64,000 nucleotides of DNA from DATJLY01 sp963773665 (GCA_963773665.1 CAVZBZ010000001.1:682001-746000); one strand, 5' to 3'. Numbered from the stretch's first letter, positions 9,574-18,764 are shown. Numbers and translations are program-made. The notes: a model not told the origin generated them from the sequence alone.

Positions 9574-9740
9574 GGTGAGAATGGAGCCGCCTCGGCCGTC
9601 GACTTGCTCAACCCTCGTGGCCCGCTGTTGCAGGTGGGAGCCATATGCCGAAACCAGGGTTCCGGCAGGGACAGCCCCCTTGAGGTCGATATCGGCCCCG
9701 GGGCAGTGCGCCTAACGCGCCGTGCAGCCCCATTCTCGGG
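9574..9740 (-). ncRNA. ssrS: 6S RNA candidate (SsrS)
   Basis: The gap between zapA and the phosphoesterase holds a rod-like RNA on the minus strand. Its ends pair over 12 bp (GAATGGGGCTGC at 9726-9737 with GCGGCTCCATTC at 9578-9589, including G-U pairs). The inner helix contains GCCCCGGGGCCGATAT, close to the CCCCUGAGCCGAUAU stretch of E. coli 6S RNA. A large internal open region follows, as expected for an open-promoter mimic. Position next to zapA is the usual 6S location. Length about 165 nt; exact ends inferred from the terminal helix. Confidence 0.8.
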
Positions 9741-9741
9741 G

Positions 9742-10071
9742 CTAGATGTGGGAGGTTTCGAGCCGCGATGCAACCACCTCGATGCGCCGGGCGAGCCGCT
9801 CGATGCCGTCGGCGAGCGCGGGATCGTCGGCGCTTGCGCCGGCGCGCGCGTTGAGGCGGCGCAGCGCGTCGTTCGCCTCGGCCAGTTCGTCGGCCAGCAC
9901 GAGCGCGGCCAGGACGAGGACGCGCGCCTCGCCGGCGCGCTGCAACTGGTCGCCGAACGACGCAGCCTTGCCGTCGACCATGCGCGCCAGTTCGCGGATG
10001 CGGTGCTCCTCGCCCGGATCGCACTGCACCGCATAGGCGCGGCCGTTGATGGTGACGTTGACCTGCGGCAT
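9742..10071 (-). CDS. zapA: Cell division protein ZapA
   Basis: 109-aa FtsZ-bundling protein of the divisome. The N-terminal globular part begins PQVNVTINGRAYAVQCDPGE, with EEHRIRELARMVDGKA next, and a C-terminal coiled coil runs from about residue 70. The start overlaps the stop of the upstream small coiled-coil gene (TGATG), and 6S RNA follows on the same strand, the common arrangement. Confidence 0.93.
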   Translation of the reverse strand: MPQVNVTINGRAYAVQCDPGEEHRIRELARMVDGKAASFGDQLQRAGEARVLVLAALVLADELAEANDALRRLNARAGASADDPALADGIERLARRIEVVASRLETSHI

Positions 10072-10256
10072 CAGCCCTCCAGCGCGCGATCGATGCGGCC
10101 GATCATCGCATCGAGGCGCTGCGCCACCGCATCGACGGCAAGAGCGGTGCCGTCGCTGCGCTTGGCGCCGTGGCCGTCGCCGCCGCGCCGCGCCGCGCGC
10201 TCGAGCCGCGCCACCGCCTCCTCGAGCCGCCCCAGCGCATCTTGAACCTTGGCCAT
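10071..10256 (-). CDS. Small coiled-coil protein (DUF4164-like) upstream of zapA
   Basis: 61-aa protein made of heptads (VQDALGRLEEAVARLERAAR and VAQRLDAMIGRIDRALEG) separated by a basic linker. Proteins like this commonly precede zapA in alphaproteobacteria. Translational coupling to zapA suggests a division-related role, but function is not known. Intact. Confidence 0.75.
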   Translation of the reverse strand: MAKVQDALGRLEEAVARLERAARRGGDGHGAKRSDGTALAVDAVAQRLDAMIGRIDRALEG

Positions 10257-10333
10257 GCCATGCCCCCGCCTGCGCTACGACAATAAGCTCGCCCCGCTCC
10301 CAGCGTCAACGCGGAGCGGTAGAAGGTTTTGTC

Positions 10334-10522
10334 CTAAGGTCGTGAATATCGGATACGAGTTTCCGTAGCGGTGACGATTGCGCCGTTGAGCGCATCGGCG
10401 TCATAGAGCCTCAAAATCTGCTCCATCAGCACGATCCGCTTTGCCGCCGGCACATCGTGGCCCTGTTGACGCAGCCAGTCGGCGATGCGACGGCCGGCAC
10501 AACGGTCGACCAGCAGCTTCAA
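10334..10522 (-). pseudogene. DUF5615 PIN-like toxin with internal deletion
   Basis: 62-aa remnant of a DUF5615 (PIN-like) toxin. The N-terminus LLVDRCAGRRIADWLRQQGHDV matches the family start, but it joins directly to PAAKRIVLMEQILRLYD and AIVTATETRIRYSRP, which resemble the family C-terminus. About 45 residues, including the acidic core expected for nuclease activity, are missing in frame. The start codon appears to be TTG at 10522, one base after the antitoxin stop. Probably an inactive toxin; a natural short form cannot be excluded. Confidence 0.65.
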
Positions 10523-10523
10523 C

Positions 10524-10763
10524 CTATGAGACCTTTACCGCATCGATCCGGTCGTTCGCGACGACCGCATGCGCATAGGCGAGACAGGCGCGAATGTCGT
10601 CCCGCTGCAGGTCGGGATAATCTTCGAGGATCGAATCGACCGTCTCCCCCTGAGCGAGCAGGCTCAGGATAAGCTCCACGGAAATTCGCATACCGCGGAC
10701 GATCGGTTTGCCGCCGAAGATATTCGGGTCAGCCGTGATCCGGTCGAGCATCCGTTCGGCCAT
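10524..10763 (-). CDS. DUF433-family antitoxin
   Basis: 79-aa protein starting MAERMLDRITADPNIFGGKP; DPNIFGGKPIVRGMRISVEL and LEDYPDLQRDDIRACLAYA are the standard DUF433 helices. DUF433 proteins are usually paired with DUF5615 PIN-like proteins, as here. ATG 10763 is preferred over an upstream in-frame start because the domain begins there. Antitoxin looks complete while its partner is shortened. Confidence 0.85.
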   Translation of the reverse strand: MAERMLDRITADPNIFGGKPIVRGMRISVELILSLLAQGETVDSILEDYPDLQRDDIRACLAYAHAVVANDRIDAVKVS

Positions 10764-10822
10764 GTGCCCACCTTTCCGGCAACGAACAATAATATGCTCG
10801 CCGCGTCTTGTCGAACGCAGCG

Positions 10823-11680
10823 CTAAATGAGCTTCCCTGCCTTGACCCACCAGTGCGGGCGTGCGGCAGCGAGGGAGTGCGCGGCGGCTTGGGCGTCGCG
10901 CGCTTCGCCGTAAAGCGCGAAGCAGGTGGCGCCGCTGCCGCTCATGCGCGCGAGGAGCGCGCCCGTCGTCGCCGAAAGCGCGGCGAGCACGTCGGCGACG
11001 GCGGGCACGAGGCCCTGCGCCGCATCGCTGAGATCATTGCGCCGCAGGGCGAGGAGTGCCGCGAGTTCCGCCGCGCTGCCGGGCGCGTCGGAAAAGCGCG
11101 CGGGTTCGGAGAAGGCGCCGGTACGGCGCCGGAAAACCTCGGCGGTCGGAAGCGCCGTCCCGGGATTGACGAGCACGACCGCGACCGGCGGCAGCTCCGG
11201 CGCCGCATCGACGCGCTCGCCGATGCCGCCGAGCCAAGACGCGCGCGGCCGAAGACAGACCGGCACGTCGGCGCCGAGCGCCAACGCCACTTCGTCGAGT
11301 GCTGCGTCGGGCAGCGCGGCCCGCCACAGCGCCCTGAGCGCGCGCAGCGCCGCCGCCGCGTCGCTCGATCCGCCGCCGATGCCAGACGCGACCGGCAGGC
11401 GTTTTTCGAGCGTCAGAGCCGCCCGCGGCGCGCGTTTGAGGCGCGCGGCCAAAAGGCGCGCGGCGCTGTGCACGAGATTCTCGCCGGTCTCGTGCAGGAG
11501 TGCCGCGGCAAAGGGGCCGGCGATGCGCAGCGAAAGTTCTCGCGCGGGTGCGGCGCTCACTTCGTCAGCGATGTCGGCGAACGCGACGAGGCTGTCGAGC
11601 AGGTGGTAGCCGTCCTCGCGCCGGCCGACGACATGGAGATAGAGATTGAGCTTCGCCGGCGCGCGCTCGCGGAACTCCAT
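10823..11680 (-). CDS. ispE: 4-diphosphocytidyl-2-C-methyl-D-erythritol kinase
   Basis: GHMP kinase of the non-mevalonate isoprenoid pathway, 285 aa. The N-terminal ERAPAKLNLYLHVVGRREDG and the ATP-binding loop PVASGIGGGSSDAAAAL (about residues 90-106) are diagnostic, with the C-terminal MSGSGATCFALYG motif. The ATG at 11680 is chosen because the domain starts there; the frame is open 40 codons further without homology. It follows the TPR lipoprotein gene by 11 nt. Confidence 0.95.
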   Translation of the reverse strand: MEFRERAPAKLNLYLHVVGRREDGYHLLDSLVAFADIADEVSAAPARELSLRIAGPFAAALLHETGENLVHSAARLLAARLKRAPRAALTLEKRLPVASGIGGGSSDAAAALRALRALWRAALPDAALDEVALALGADVPVCLRPRASWLGGIGERVDAAPELPPVAVVLVNPGTALPTAEVFRRRTGAFSEPARFSDAPGSAAELAALLALRRNDLSDAAQGLVPAVADVLAALSATTGALLARMSGSGATCFALYGEARDAQAAAHSLAAARPHWWVKAGKLI

Positions 11681-11691
11681 GCCGCCGAGGC

Positions 11692-13452
11692 TCAGCCGCC
11701 GCTGACCGCCTGCGGCGGCTTCTCGAGGCCGTGGTCGAGCTTCGCCTCGATCGACTTCACATCGCCCGCGTCGGGCCCGAACTGCAGCGCGCGGCGCCAT
11801 TGATAGCGCGCCTCGGCGACGCGCCCGCTGCGCCAGTAGACGTCGCCCAAATGGTCATTGATGGTCGGATCCTCGGGCAGGAGCTCGATCGCGCGCTCGA
11901 GGAACTGCGTCGCCTTGGCGAGATCGCCGGTGCGATAGTAGGCCCAGCCGAGACTGTCGACGATGTAGCCGTCGTTCGGCCGGAGCTCGACCGCGCGCTG
12001 GATCATCTTGAGCGCGTCCGGCAGGTTCTCGCCCTTGTCGATCCAGGAATAGCCGAGATAGTTGAGCACCATCGGCTGTTCCGGCGACAGCTCGAGCGCG
12101 TGCTTCAGATCGGCCTCGGCGCGCGGCCATTGGCCCGAGCGCTCGTAGGCCACGCCGCGGTCGTAGAAAAGGCGCCACGAACTCGCCTTCGCCTGCTCGG
12201 TGCCGAGCCGCGCGATCGCCTCGTCATAGGCCTTCGCCGCGTCGTCGAAGCGGCTCTTGCCGCGCAGCACGTCGCCGAGCTCGACCAGGGCCGACGACGA
12301 AGACGGCCGCTCGGCGGCCATCTTGCGGAGTTCGTCGACCGCGTCGTCGGTCTTGCCGAGCGCGTCCTCGGCCAGCGCCGCGCGGAGCCTGGCCGACCAG
12401 GCGAGCGGCGATTTTGGATCGACCGCGCGATAGAGCGCGAGCGCGTCGTCGGTGCGGCCCTCGGCGCTGCGGATCTCGGCGACCAGAAGCTGCGCCAGCG
12501 GGAAGTCGGGCGCGAGCGCGAGCGCAAGCCGCGCATAGACGAGCGAGGCGTCGATCGTCTCACGCTGATCCAACAGGCTCGCGAGATCGAACAGCGCCTC
12601 GGCGGCGCCCTGCTGCGCCGTGGTGATGAGCCGCGGCGGGATCTGCCCCGCCGCGATGCGAGCAAGCCCGGCCTGCGCGATGCCGGTCTCGTCGTCGTCG
12701 GCGGTAAAGCTCTCGTAGAGACGCTTCGCCGCCTCGGTGCGGCCGTGGCGCTCGTAGAAATTGCCGGCGACCTGGGTGATGCGGAAGGTCGGCTGCGGCT
12801 CGGCGGCGACCAGCTTGTCGAAATCCTGCTGCGCTTCGTCGGGGCGATCGGCGAAGTCGGCCAGCAGCCCCTGGTGCAGATCGCGCAGCGGCTCGAGACC
12901 GCGCAGCGTGCCCATCTCTGCGAGCGCCTGGCGCGCCGGCGCGGGATGGCGGCGGCCGGCCTCGATCCACGCGGCAAGGAGCGGCACCGCATAGCGCTGC
13001 GCACCCTCGCGCGACAGCGATCTCGCGCGGTCGGCGGCGGCGTCGAAATTGCCCGCCTTCATGTCCTCGATCAGCAGCACGATCGAGGCCAGGCCGCGAT
13101 TGCCGTCGAGATCGACGATCCGGCGGGCGAGCGGCACCGCGTCGTCGATGCGGCCGTCCGAGACTCGCAGCACGAAGGCGCGCCGCACCAGCTCGAAATT
13201 GTCGGGATCGTTGGCGAGCGCGCGCTCGACGAATTGCGCGGCGGCGTCGTAGTCGTGCACCTGCTGCGCATGCCCGGCGGCGAGATAGTTGCCGAGCGGG
13301 CTGGGCGCCACCGGCGCCGTCACGACCGGGCCGCTATCCTCGACGACGCGCTCCGCCGGGGGCGTGCCGCCGCCGCAGGCGGCAAGGGTCGAAAGGCTCG
13401 CGGCGAAGATGAGTCCCTGCCAGGCGCGCCCGGTGCGGGCGGTGCACGGCAT
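11692..13452 (-). CDS. TPR-repeat lipoprotein
   Basis: 586-aa predicted lipoprotein. The signal peptide ends in LSTLAACGGG (lipobox Cys about residue 25). The rest is tetratricopeptide repeats, clearest at the C-terminus (MVLNYLGYSWIDKGENLPDA, DSLGWAYYRTGDLAKATQFL, NDHLGDVYWRSGRVAEARYQ). No catalytic motif seen. Likely an envelope scaffold; the ispE neighbour suggests only co-transcription. The ATG at 13452 gives a normal signal peptide; an upstream ATG at 13509 adds 19 residues. Confidence 0.85.
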   Translation of the reverse strand: MPCTARTGRAWQGLIFAASLSTLAACGGGTPPAERVVEDSGPVVTAPVAPSPLGNYLAAGHAQQVHDYDAAAQFVERALANDPDNFELVRRAFVLRVSDGRIDDAVPLARRIVDLDGNRGLASIVLLIEDMKAGNFDAAADRARSLSREGAQRYAVPLLAAWIEAGRRHPAPARQALAEMGTLRGLEPLRDLHQGLLADFADRPDEAQQDFDKLVAAEPQPTFRITQVAGNFYERHGRTEAAKRLYESFTADDDETGIAQAGLARIAAGQIPPRLITTAQQGAAEALFDLASLLDQRETIDASLVYARLALALAPDFPLAQLLVAEIRSAEGRTDDALALYRAVDPKSPLAWSARLRAALAEDALGKTDDAVDELRKMAAERPSSSSALVELGDVLRGKSRFDDAAKAYDEAIARLGTEQAKASSWRLFYDRGVAYERSGQWPRAEADLKHALELSPEQPMVLNYLGYSWIDKGENLPDALKMIQRAVELRPNDGYIVDSLGWAYYRTGDLAKATQFLERAIELLPEDPTINDHLGDVYWRSGRVAEARYQWRRALQFGPDAGDVKSIEAKLDHGLEKPPQAVSGG

Positions 13453-13524
13453 CAGCGAAAGGCGCACCGGATTAGTCCCATCCACAACAATTCTCCGGGA
13501 AGGCGGCATTCTACACCATAGTTT

Positions 13525-15139
13525 CTACATGTTCGGATAATTCGGACCGCCGCCGCCCTCCGGGCACACCCAGTCGATGTTCTGCGGTCGGGTCCTTGAT
13601 GTCGCAGGTCTTGCAGTGGACGCAGTTCTGGGCGTTGATCTGAAGCCGCGTTCCGCCCGCGCCCTCCTCGCACGATCTCGTAGACGCCGGCCGGGCAATA
13701 GCGCTGCTCGGGCGAATCGTAAAGCTCCCAGTTCACCGCGATCGCCTTCGCTGGATCCTTGAGGCGCAGATGCGGCGGCTGGTTCTCCTCGTGATTGGTG
13801 TTGGAGATGAACACCGAGGACAGCCGGTCGAAGGTGAGGACGCCGTCGGGCTTGGGATAGGCGATCGGGCGGCAGTCGCTCGCGCGCTTCAGACAGCGAT
13901 GATCGGCATGGTTGACGCAGCGTCCACGGCGCCTTGCCGCGCAGGAGATAGGTGTCGATGCGCGGCGTTGGCGAGCCCGGCCCACAGGCCCCAGCGGAAT
14001 CCCGGCCGGATGTTGCGCACTGCGTAAAGCTCGGGCCAGACCCAGGAGGCCTCGAGCGCGCTGCGGTAATCGGCCGACGCATCGCCGGCAAGGCGGCGGA
14101 CCACGGTCTCGGCCGCCACCATGCCGGACTTCATCGCGGTGTGGCTGCCCTTGATCTTGGCGACGTTGACAAAGCCCGCGGCGCAGCCGATGACCAAGCC
14201 CGCCGGGAAATTCCAACCGCGGGATCGCCTGGAACCCGCCCTCGTTCAAGGCGCGCGCGCCATAGGCGATGCGCCGCCCGCCGGCGAAGGTCGGCGCGGA
14301 TCGCGGGATGAGTCTTGAAGCGCTGAAACTCCTCGAACGGGCTGAGATACGGGTTCTGCGTAATCGAGCCCGACGACGAATCCCACCGCGACCTGGCGGT
14401 TCTCGAGGTGATAGAGGAACGAGCCGCCATAGGTCGCGCGGTCGAGCGGCCAGCCGACCGTGTGCACGACGCGGCCCGGATGATGCTGCGCCCGCGGCGA
14501 CCTCCCATAGCTCCTTGAGGCCGAGGCCATAGGTCTGCGGCCCGCTGTCGCGGCGCAGCTCGAAGCGCTCGACCAGACTCTTGGTGAGCGAGCCGCGGCA
14601 GCCCTCGGCGAGCAGGGTTTCCTTGGCGCGAAGCTCGACGCCCGGCTGGAAATTGGCGGTCGGCTTGCCGTCCTTGCCGACGCCCTGCGCGCCGGTTGCG
14701 ACGCCCGCGACGCGGCCGTCCTCGTACAGCAGCTCGGATCGCCGGCAAAACCCGGATAGATCTCGACGCCGAGCGCCTCGGCTTTCTGCGCCAGCCAGCG
14801 GCACAAATTGCCAAGGCTGATGATGTAGTTGCCGTGGTTCCTCATCTGCGGCGGCGTCGGCAGGCGAAACGCGCGGCGCTCGGTCAGGAGGAGGAACCGG
14901 TCGTCCGTCGCCGGGGTGACGAGCGGCGCGCCGTCGCTCTGCCAGTCCGGCAAGAGCTCGTCGAGCGCGCGCGGCTCGAACACCGCGCCCGACAGGATGT
15001 GCGCGCCCACCTCCGAGCCCTTCTCGATGATGCAGACGGCGAGATCGCGCGAAAGCTGCTTCAGGCGGATCGCGGCGGCGAGACCGGCGGGGCCGGCGCC
15101 GACGACGACCACGTCGTATTCCATCCGCTCGCGTTCCAT
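13525..15139 (-). CDS. Electron-transfer flavoprotein-ubiquinone oxidoreductase (frame disrupted)
   Basis: Membrane-associated FAD/4Fe-4S enzyme passing electrons from ETF to ubiquinone. FAD-binding VVVVGAGPAGLAAAIRLKQL opens the protein; KELWEV, HTVGWPLDRATYGGSFLYHL, RIAYGARALNEGGFQAIP and GCAAGFVNVAKIKGSHTAMK follow, and CVHCKTCDIKDP near the C-terminus is the ferredoxin-like cluster site. These lie in all three frames. About ten extra bases restore one chain of about 534 aa, and ten fits the length modulo 3. Start could be 15148, 15139 or 15124. Confidence 0.92.
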
Positions 15140-15184
15140 CGGCCGCACTATAGTAAGGCACGATCAAAGAGCCAGGGGCCGAGG

Positions 15185-15985
15185 GTGACGGGCGACGAGC
15201 GCGTGGCGCTGCTGCGCTGGTATGTGGAGATGGGCGTCGACGAGGCGATCGGCGACGCGCCGAACGACCGGTTCGCGAAACCGCAGGACGCCCCACCCTT
15301 GCCCTCCCCCTCGAGGGCGGAGCGAAGCATCGGCGCCGCCGTCGAACCCCCTCCCCCCTCGAGGGGGAGGGATGGGGTGGGGGGCAGCGCGCGGGCAGCG
15401 GCGGACGCCGCTACGACGCTCGACGAACTGCGCGCGGCGGTCATGTCGTTCGAGGGCTGCGCCTTGAAGCGCACCGCGACCAACACCGTGTTCGCCGACG
15501 GCGTGCCGGGCGCGCCGCTCATGGTCATCGGCGAGGCGCCGGGGGGCGAGGAGGACAAGCTCGGCCTGCCCTTCGTCGGACGGAGCGGCCAGCTCCTCGA
15601 CCGCATGCTCGCCGCCATCGGCTTCGACCGCAGGCGCAACGCCTATATCAGCAACATCCTGTTCTGGCGCCCGCCCGGCAACCGCAAGCCGACCGACGAG
15701 GAGACCGCGCTCTGCCTCCCGTTCGTCATGCGCCATATCGCACTTGCGAAGCCCAAGGCCGTGCTGCTGTGCGGCGGCACGGCGGTGGCGGCACTGCTCG
15801 GCCGCACTGACGGCATCACCCGTCTGCGCGGCCGCTGGGTCGAGCTTGCGGTGCCGGGCCTCGACCGCCCGGTGCCGGTCATGCCGACCTATCACCCGTC
15901 CTTCCTCCTGCGCAGGCCGCAGCGGAAAGGCGAAGCCTGGCGAGATTTGTTAGAGCTGCAATCCAGGCTGCAAGCGCAAGAATAA
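15185..15985 (+). CDS. Type-4-like uracil-DNA glycosylase with palindromic insert
   Basis: Base-excision-repair glycosylase of the family 4/5 type, 266 aa, GTG start. Family motifs: GEAPGGEEDKLGLPFVGRSG (active-site region), NAYISNILFWRPPGNRKPT, and the C-terminal MPTYHPSFLLRRP. GCALKRTATNTVFADG holds one cysteine of the iron-sulfur region typical of family 4. Residues about 36-66 are low-complexity Pro/Ser/Gly and come from an in-frame palindromic element, separating a short N-terminal region (RVALLRWYVEMGVDEAIGD) from the catalytic domain. Divergent from ETF-QO. Confidence 0.9.
   Translation: MTGDERVALLRWYVEMGVDEAIGDAPNDRFAKPQDAPPLPSPSRAERSIGAAVEPPPPSRGRDGVGGSARAAADAATTLDELRAAVMSFEGCALKRTATNTVFADGVPGAPLMVIGEAPGGEEDKLGLPFVGRSGQLLDRMLAAIGFDRRRNAYISNILFWRPPGNRKPTDEETALCLPFVMRHIALAKPKAVLLCGGTAVAALLGRTDGITRLRGRWVELAVPGLDRPVPVMPTYHPSFLLRRPQRKGEAWRDLLELQSRLQAQE
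15291..15382 (+). repeat. Palindromic element inside the glycosylase gene
   Basis: A 92-nt element with imperfect 32-bp inverted arms (15291-15322 and 15351-15382), sharing CCCCACCC...CCCTCCCCCTCGAGGG, around a 28-nt loop. It is read through in frame, adding about 31 codons without a stop, as described for Rickettsia palindromic elements. Similar CT/GA-rich palindromes elsewhere are intergenic. Confidence 0.8.
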
Positions 15986-16075
15986 TTCCCCTTTTTGGTT
16001 AAGCGAGACGGGACTCCGGGCAAGTACCAATTCAGTGGGCTTGCCAGGAGGGCTCGAATAGTCTATCCGGGACCC

Positions 16076-17912
16076 ATGCAAGGCGGCATCTATAACGCCG
16101 AGACTGGGCGCAAGGCCCCACGGGGATGGCAAAAGCAAGGGATAATGCTTTCCTTGTTTACCATGATTATTTGCGTCCCAAGTCAAATATCGGCTCAGGA
16201 CTTGCGAACCGCCGCGCTCACGCCGGGAACCGAAATGCTGCGCCAGTCGGACCTGCCGACGGTGCTGTCGGCGGCGGATCAGTCGCGCTACCAGCGCATC
16301 TTCGCGCTCGAGGCCAGCGATGCCTGGGCCGAAGCCGATGCCGAGATCGCCCGGCTCCAGGACAAGCTGCTCATCGGCCACGTGCTGGCGGCGCGCTATC
16401 TCGGCAAGTCGTACCGGACGAGCTATCCCGAGCTGGTGCTTTGGCTCGAGCGCTTCGCCGACGAGCCGGATGCCAAGGCGATCTACCGGCTCGCGCTGCA
16501 CCGCCAGCCGCACGGCGCCAAAGCCCCGCCCCGGCCGGTGGCGGCGGCGCTCGACGACGAGGACGCTGACGGCACCTCGGCCAAGCTCAGCCCGCGCGCG
16601 GTGCTGGTGGTGCGCCAGATCGAGAGCCTGGTGCCGACCGCGCCGCACCGGGCCGAGCTGCTGCTCGCGGGGCCCGAGGCCAAGCGCGTCCTCGACGGCG
16701 ACACGCGGGCGGCGCTGCGCGCCGAGATCGCCGCGGCCTTTCTCGGCAACGGCGAGGCGCAGGAGGCGCTCGCCGCGAGCGCACCGGCCGAGAACGGCGA
16801 CTTGACGCCGCTCCAGCACTGGGAGGCCGGGCTCGCCGCCTGGCGGCTCGACCGGCTCGGCGAGGCGAAGGGCCATTTCGAGGCGCTGGTGCGCAATTCC
16901 GGGCAGTCGCCGTGGATGAAGTCGGCGGCGGCGGTGTGGTCGGCGCGGGTCGCGCTGCGCTTGAAGCAGCCGAAGCTGGTGGCGTATTTCCTGCGCATCG
17001 CCGCGGAGGAGCCGCGCACATTCTATGGCCTCATCGCGTGCCGTCTCCTCGGCACCGATCCCGGGCTCGATTTCGAGCCGGAACCCTTCACCGCGCTCGA
17101 CGCGCGCGTCATCTCGAGCCTCGAGGCGGGGCGGCGCGCGCTTGCCCTCATCGCGGTCGGCGAGCGCGGCCGCGCGGTTGCCGAGCTGCGCACGCTGATG
17201 GAGAGCCGCAGCCCGGCGCTGCTGCAATCGCTCGCCGGCATCGCCCAGCACGCCGATCTCGCCGCGCTCAGCATGGCGGCCGGACAGATCCTGTCGCAGG
17301 AGGACGGACGCCGGCACGACGGCGCGGTCTATCCGCTGCCGCGCTGGGTGCCGCAGGGCGGCTTCAGCGTCGATCGCGCGCTTCTCTATGGCGTGATGCG
17401 GCAGGAATCGCTGTTCCTGCCGCGACGTCACGAGCACCGCCGGCGCCTTGGGCCTGATGCAGCTCATGCCGGCCACGGCGCGCGACATGGCGGAGCGCAA
17501 AGGCGTGCGGCTCGCCCCGAGCCGGGACCAGGGCGATCCCACCAAGGCGCTCGCCGACCCGGCGCTCAATCTCACGCTCGCCCAGGAATATGTGCAGCTC
17601 CTGCTCAAGGACCAGCGCATCAAGGGCAACCTGCTGCTGTTCGCGTTGGCCTATAACGGCGGGCCGGCGGCGGCGCAGCGCTGGCACGAGCTCGCCAGTT
17701 CCTACCGCGACGATCCGCTGCTCTTCCTCGAGAGCATCCCGTCGCCCGAGGCGCGGCTCTTCACCAAGCATGTGCTGACCAACTACTGGATCTATCGCGC
17801 GCGTCTGGGCCAAGGGACGCAGGATCTCGACGCGCTTGCCGCCGGCCGGTGGCCGACCTATATCGCGCTCGACACAGCCGGGCCGGGGCAACGCTATGCC
17901 GCGAATCGATGA
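16076..17912 (+). CDS. Soluble lytic murein transglycosylase (one frameshift)
   Basis: Periplasmic peptidoglycan lyase. A signal-peptide-like segment (LSLFTMIICVPSQISA-QD) is followed by an alpha-helical superhelix region of about 400 residues, and a C-terminal Slt domain: LLYGVMRQESLFLP with the catalytic Glu, GALGLMQLMPATARDMA, and LFALAYNGGPAAAQRW. One extra base near 17428 breaks the frame just after the Glu motif; corrected length about 611 aa. Start is uncertain: ATG 16076 gives a positively charged n-region, ATG 16145 is an alternative. Its end overlaps the next gene by 17 nt. Confidence 0.9.
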
Positions 17913-18441
17913 GAGCCGCCCGTTCCTCGCCGTCAATATCGCCGTCCTCACCGTGTCCGACACGCGGACCGAGGCCGACGACAAATCCGGCAACACGCTC
18001 GCCGAGCTGATCGCCGCATGCCGGGCACCGCGTCGCCAAGCGCCGCATCGTCAAGGACGACCAGCGCCGCTGATCGTGGCGCAGCTCAGGGAATGGATCG
18101 CCGATCCCGCGGTCGACGTCGTGATCGCCACCGGCGGCACCGGCGTCACCGGGCGCGACGTGACGCCCGAGGCGTTCCACGAAGTCTATGAGAAGGAGAT
18201 CGCCGGGTTCGGCGAGCTGTTCCGCTGGCTCAGCTACCAGAAGGTCGGCACCTCGACGATCCAGAGCCGCGCCACCGCCGGGGTCGCGGGCGGAACATAT
18301 CTCTTCGCCCTGCCGGGCTCGCCCGGCGCCTGCCGCGACGGCTGGGACGACATCATCCGCCACCAGCTCGACAACCGCCACCGGCCCTGCAACCTGGTCG
18401 AGCTGATGCCGCGGCTCCAGGAGCACCTGCGCGCCGGGTGA
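17896..18441 (+). CDS. MoaB/MogA-family molybdenum cofactor protein (frame disrupted)
   Basis: MoCF-biosynthesis-domain protein that binds or adenylylates molybdopterin. VNIAVLTVSDTRTEADDKSG opens the fold; VVIATGGTGVTGRDVTPEA is the signature loop, and GTYLFALPGSPGACRDGWDD closes it. Between about 18017 and 18070 the frame is wrong: one extra base, then either two extra bases or a missing one, restore AGHRVAKRRIVKDDQ. Corrected length about 180 aa. Starts inside the 3' end of the transglycosylase gene. Confidence 0.88.
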   Translation: MPRIDESRPFLAVNIAVLTVSDTRTEADDKSGNTLAELIAACRAPRRQAPHRQGRPAPLIVAQLREWIADPAVDVVIATGGTGVTGRDVTPEAFHEVYEKEIAGFGELFRWLSYQKVGTSTIQSRATAGVAGGTYLFALPGSPGACRDGWDDIIRHQLDNRHRPCNLVELMPRLQEHLRAG

Positions 18442-18451
18442 GCGCGCCTGC

Positions 18452-18593
18452 GAAATTGGGTTCGTTCGGTAATTTCGCCGCGCGGTGCCGGCGGCGGACC
18501 GGCTTGTCCGGGAAATTGGGTTCGTTCGGCAATTTCCCTGCCGCCGCCGCGCCGGGCGGAGCAGCCGAAATTGGCTTCGTTCGGTAAAATTCA
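18452..18593. repeat. Three clustered palindromic repeats
   Basis: Three copies of a 25-nt palindromic unit with consensus GAAATTGG, TTCGTTCGG, AATTTC start at 18452, 18512 and 18567, separated by 35 and 30 nt. The third copy is degenerate (extra A, TTC end diverged). Read on the minus strand they encode NEPNF-type peptides, often mis-annotated as small proteins. They fill the gap between the MoaB-like and radical SAM genes. Confidence 0.8.
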
Positions 18594-18613
18594 TTTTCCG
18601 GCCCCTCCCACCC

Positions 18614-18680
18614 CGTCACCCCTGGGCTTGTCCCGCGGGGGCCACGCGTGGATGGCCGGGACAAGCCCACGGCCATGACG
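18614..18680. repeat. REP-like intergenic palindrome
   Basis: Inverted arms GGGCTTGTCCCG (18624-18635) and CGGGACAAGCCC (18657-18668), bordered by CGTCA and TGACG, surround a GC-rich loop with GGCCACGCGTGGATGGCC. This resembles the widespread alphaproteobacterial intergenic element containing GGGCTTGTCCCGG. Confidence 0.75.
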
Positions 18681-18764
18681 GCGCAAGGTCCGTACTGAAA
18701 TTACGGTCGGCACGCAAGCGGATTGTTCTTTATTTGTTCCCCAGGTCCTGCTAGCGTCGTCGCC

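Noticed and set aside
18452..18593. CRISPR-like spacing of three 25-nt repeats
   Set aside because: Only three units, the last degenerate, each unit is itself a full palindrome, the intervening DNA is similarly GC-rich, and no cas gene is near. An interspersed palindrome family fits better.
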